From Rhynchopus euleeides (lineage: Eukaryota; Euglenozoa; Diplonemea; Diplonemida; Diplonemidae), in assembly GCA_963210315.1 (NCBI GenBank), contig OY723286.1, positions 62,001-126,000 of the forward strand: a stretch of DNA of 64,000 bases, given 5' to 3'. Under the pieces are notes generated by a model. The model ran no database searches. It saw only the letters and a program-made list of their open reading frames with translations, and was not told the DNA's origin. The stretch's first letter is position 1. Each line of letters starts with the position of its first letter. The position numbers were made by a program, and so were the translations under genes. Shown here piece after piece: positions 62,263-64,000 of this stretch.

Positions 62263-64000
62263 CCAAGATCCACATGCAGGCAGCTCAAGATCCACATGCA
62301 GGCAGCTCACGGTTTTGCCAAGATCCACATGCAGGCAGCTCAAGATCCACATGCAGACAGCTCCTGGTTTTGCCAAGATCCACATGCAGGCAGCTCCTGG
62401 TTTTGCCAAGATCCACATGCAGGCAGCTCACGGTTTTGCCAAGATCCACATGCAGGCAGCTCAAGATCCACATGCAGGCAGCTCCTGGTTTTGCCAAGAT
62501 CCACATGCAGGCAGCTCAAGATCCACATGCAGGCAGCTCCTGGTTTTGCCAAGATCCACATGCAGGCAGCTCAAGATCCACATGCAGGCAGCTCCTGGTT
62601 TTGCCAAGATCCACATGCAGGCAGCTCAAGATCCACATGCAGGCAGCTCACGGTTTTGCCAAGATCCACATGCAGGCAGCTCAAGATCCACATGCAGGCA
62701 GCTCCTGGTTTTGCCAAGATCCACATGCAGGCAGCTCAAGATCCACATGCAGGCAGCTCCTGGTTTTGCCAAGATCCACATGCAGGCAGCTCAAGATCCA
62801 CATGCAGGCAGCTCACGGTTTTGCCAAGATCCACATGCAGACAGCTCCTGGTTTTGCCAAGATCCACATGCAGGCAGCTCAAGATCCACATGCAGGCAGC
62901 TCACGGTTTTGCCAAGATCCACATGCAGGCAGCTCAAGATCCACATGCAGGCAGCTCCTGGTTTTGCCAAGATCCACATGCAGGCAGCTCAAGATCCACA
63001 TGCAGGCAGCTCACGGTTTTGCCAAGATCCACATGCAGGCAGCTCACGGTTTTGCCAAGATCCACATGCAGGCAGCTCAAGATCCACATGCAGGCAGCTC
63101 AAGATCCACATGCAGGCAGCTCCTGGTTTTGCCAAGATCCACATGCAGGCAGCTTAAGATCCACATGCAGGCAGCTCACGGTTTTGCCAAGATCCACATG
63201 CAGGCAGCTCAAGATCCACATGCAGGCAGCTCAAGATCCACATGCAGGCAGCTCAAGATTCACATGCAGGCAGCTCAAGATCCACATGCAGGCAGCTCCT
63301 GGTTTTGCCAAGATCCACATGCAGGCAGCTCACGGTTTTGCCAAGATCCACATGCAGGCAGCTCAAGATCCACATGCAGGCAGCTCAAGATCCACATGCA
63401 GGCAGCTCAAGATCCACATGCAGGCAGCTCAAGATCCACATGCAGGCAGCTCCTGGTTTTGCCAAGATCCACATGCAGGCAGCTCCTGGTTTTGCCAAGA
63501 TCCACATGCAGGCAGCTCAAGATCCACATGCAGGCAGCTCAAGATCCACATGCAGGCAGCTCCTGGTTTTGCCAAGATCCACATGCAGGCAGCTCAAGAT
63601 CCACATGCAGGCAGCTCAAGATCCACATGCAGGCAGCTCAAGATCCACATGCAGGCAGCTCAAGATCCACATGCAGGCAGGTCACGGTTTTGCCAAGATC
63701 CACATGCAGGCAGCTCAAGATCCACATGCAGGCAGCTCACGGTTTTGCCAAGATCCACATGCAGCCAGCTCACGGTTTTGCCAAGATCCACATGCAGGCA
63801 GCTCAAGATCCACATGCAGGCAGCTCAAGATCCACATGCAGGCAGCTCAAGATCCACATGCAGGCAGCTCCTGGTTTTGCCAAGATCCACATGCAGGCAG
63901 CTCACGGTTTTGCCAAGATCCACATGCAGGCAGCACCTGGTTTTGCCAAGATCCACATGCAGGCAGCTCCTGGTTTTGCCAAGATCCACATGCAGGCAGC

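Larger units (their letters stand above)
55323..63400 (+). repeat. Super-repeat copy 4 (longest)
   Basis: Counterpart of the block at 7987, with two extra 1.1-kb HORs. The TAA landmark is at 63155-63157. It is the longest of the four blocks and shows the most recent local amplification. Confidence 0.88.
29223..64000 (+). repeat. 11-bp-module satellite array, right arm
   Basis: Continuation of the same satellite after the 537-bp insertion, in the same orientation and running off the right end. It resumes inside a gamma module (ggttttgc) at 29223, and the first full alpha starts at 29231. The last unit start is 63980, and the difference of 34749 is exactly 3159 x 11. The first 10 kb (to about 39100) is rich in B units and poor in A units, unlike the left arm. 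From 46688 the arm repeats the first 14.4 kb of the window. No gene is seen. Confidence 0.98.
46688..64000 (+). repeat. Long-range duplication, copy 2 (expanded)
   Basis: Second copy of 1-14431, 2882 bp longer. Extra material: 77 bp (S-S-B) just before 52140; 572 bp at about 52975-53545; and 2233 bp at about 57450-59680, which equals one 1078-bp and one 1155-bp HOR. The copy is cut by the window end, so its true right limit is unknown. Confidence 0.92.

Noticed and set aside
187-62979. Hundreds of minus-strand open frames of 62-139 codons
   Set aside because: They are antisense satellite, closed wherever a unit join creates TGA. Their ends follow unit order, not genes. They are useful only as landmarks of shared unit order.
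29210-63157. Open frame of more than 11,000 codons, and several others of 1,600-6,000 codons on the plus strand
   Set aside because: They are products of a stop-free satellite. Every 22-bp unit shifts the frame, so the same peptides rotate through all frames, and no non-repeat domain, start context or codon bias is present.
1-64000. CAGG-CAGCT-CCTG hairpin in each B unit
   Set aside because: The stem is only 4 bp and is broken in A units and in B'. Too weak to suggest a structural role.
1-64000. Match to a named satellite (alphoid, bovine 1.706/1.715, horse 2PI, and similar)
   Set aside because: The modules do not resemble any I can recall with confidence. Assignment needs a database search.
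1-64000. Inverted or palindromic arrangement of array segments
   Set aside because: All units I read on both arms are in the same orientation.

Overview
The window is one very large head-to-tail satellite array, cut at both ends by the window, with a single non-satellite insertion near the middle. I see no protein-coding gene, tRNA, rRNA or CRISPR array. The structure points to a eukaryotic heterochromatic block (centromeric, pericentromeric or subtelomeric). The insertion is CpG-rich in the way of animal, perhaps vertebrate, DNA, but nothing here identifies the species.

Building blocks. Everything outside 28686-29222 is made of 11-bp modules: alpha (caagatccaca), beta (tgcaggcagct) and an optional third module that is gamma1 (cctggttttgc) or gamma2 (cacggttttgc). 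They form three unit types: S (alpha-beta, 22 bp), B (alpha-beta-gamma1, 33 bp) and A (alpha-beta-gamma2, 33 bp, the only type with a CpG). A recurrent B variant, B', has beta = tgcagacagct. From base 1 to the start of the last module before the insertion (28678) is exactly 2607 x 11 bp. From 29231 to the last unit start (63980) is exactly 3159 x 11 bp. There is therefore no net indel outside 11-bp steps in more than 63 kb.

Layout. 1-14431 reappears as 46688-64000, lengthened by 77, 572 and 2233 bp, all multiples of 11. Inside these two copies lie four related super-repeats of about 5-8 kb (from 1, 7987, 46688 and 55323), which carry 1155-bp and 396-bp higher-order repeats (HORs). 14432-17126 is a mixed tract with three copies of a shorter HOR. 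17127-28685 is built from 88-bp S-A-B' trimers and HORs of about 1.4-2.2 kb marked by a C-to-T change that makes TAA. 28686-29222 is the insertion. 29223-39100 is rich in gamma1 and contains HORs with tracts of 1.3-2.3 kb that have no CpG. 39100-46687 is a mixed tract with a 1749-bp-period tandem duplication.

The insertion. The 537-bp, CpG-island-like insertion is flanked by a 5-bp direct duplication (GGTTT) in a gamma1 module. A paralogous stretch of the array at about 32586-33113 carries the same flanks joined without the insertion, an internal record of the empty site. The insertion begins with two 10-bp direct repeats and ends with a diverged 86-bp tandem pair. I could not assign it to a known family.

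The plus strand of the satellite has no stop codon in any frame, so it shows apparent open frames of up to about 34 kb. These are artefacts: each 22-bp unit shifts the frame, so no single protein repeat is maintained.
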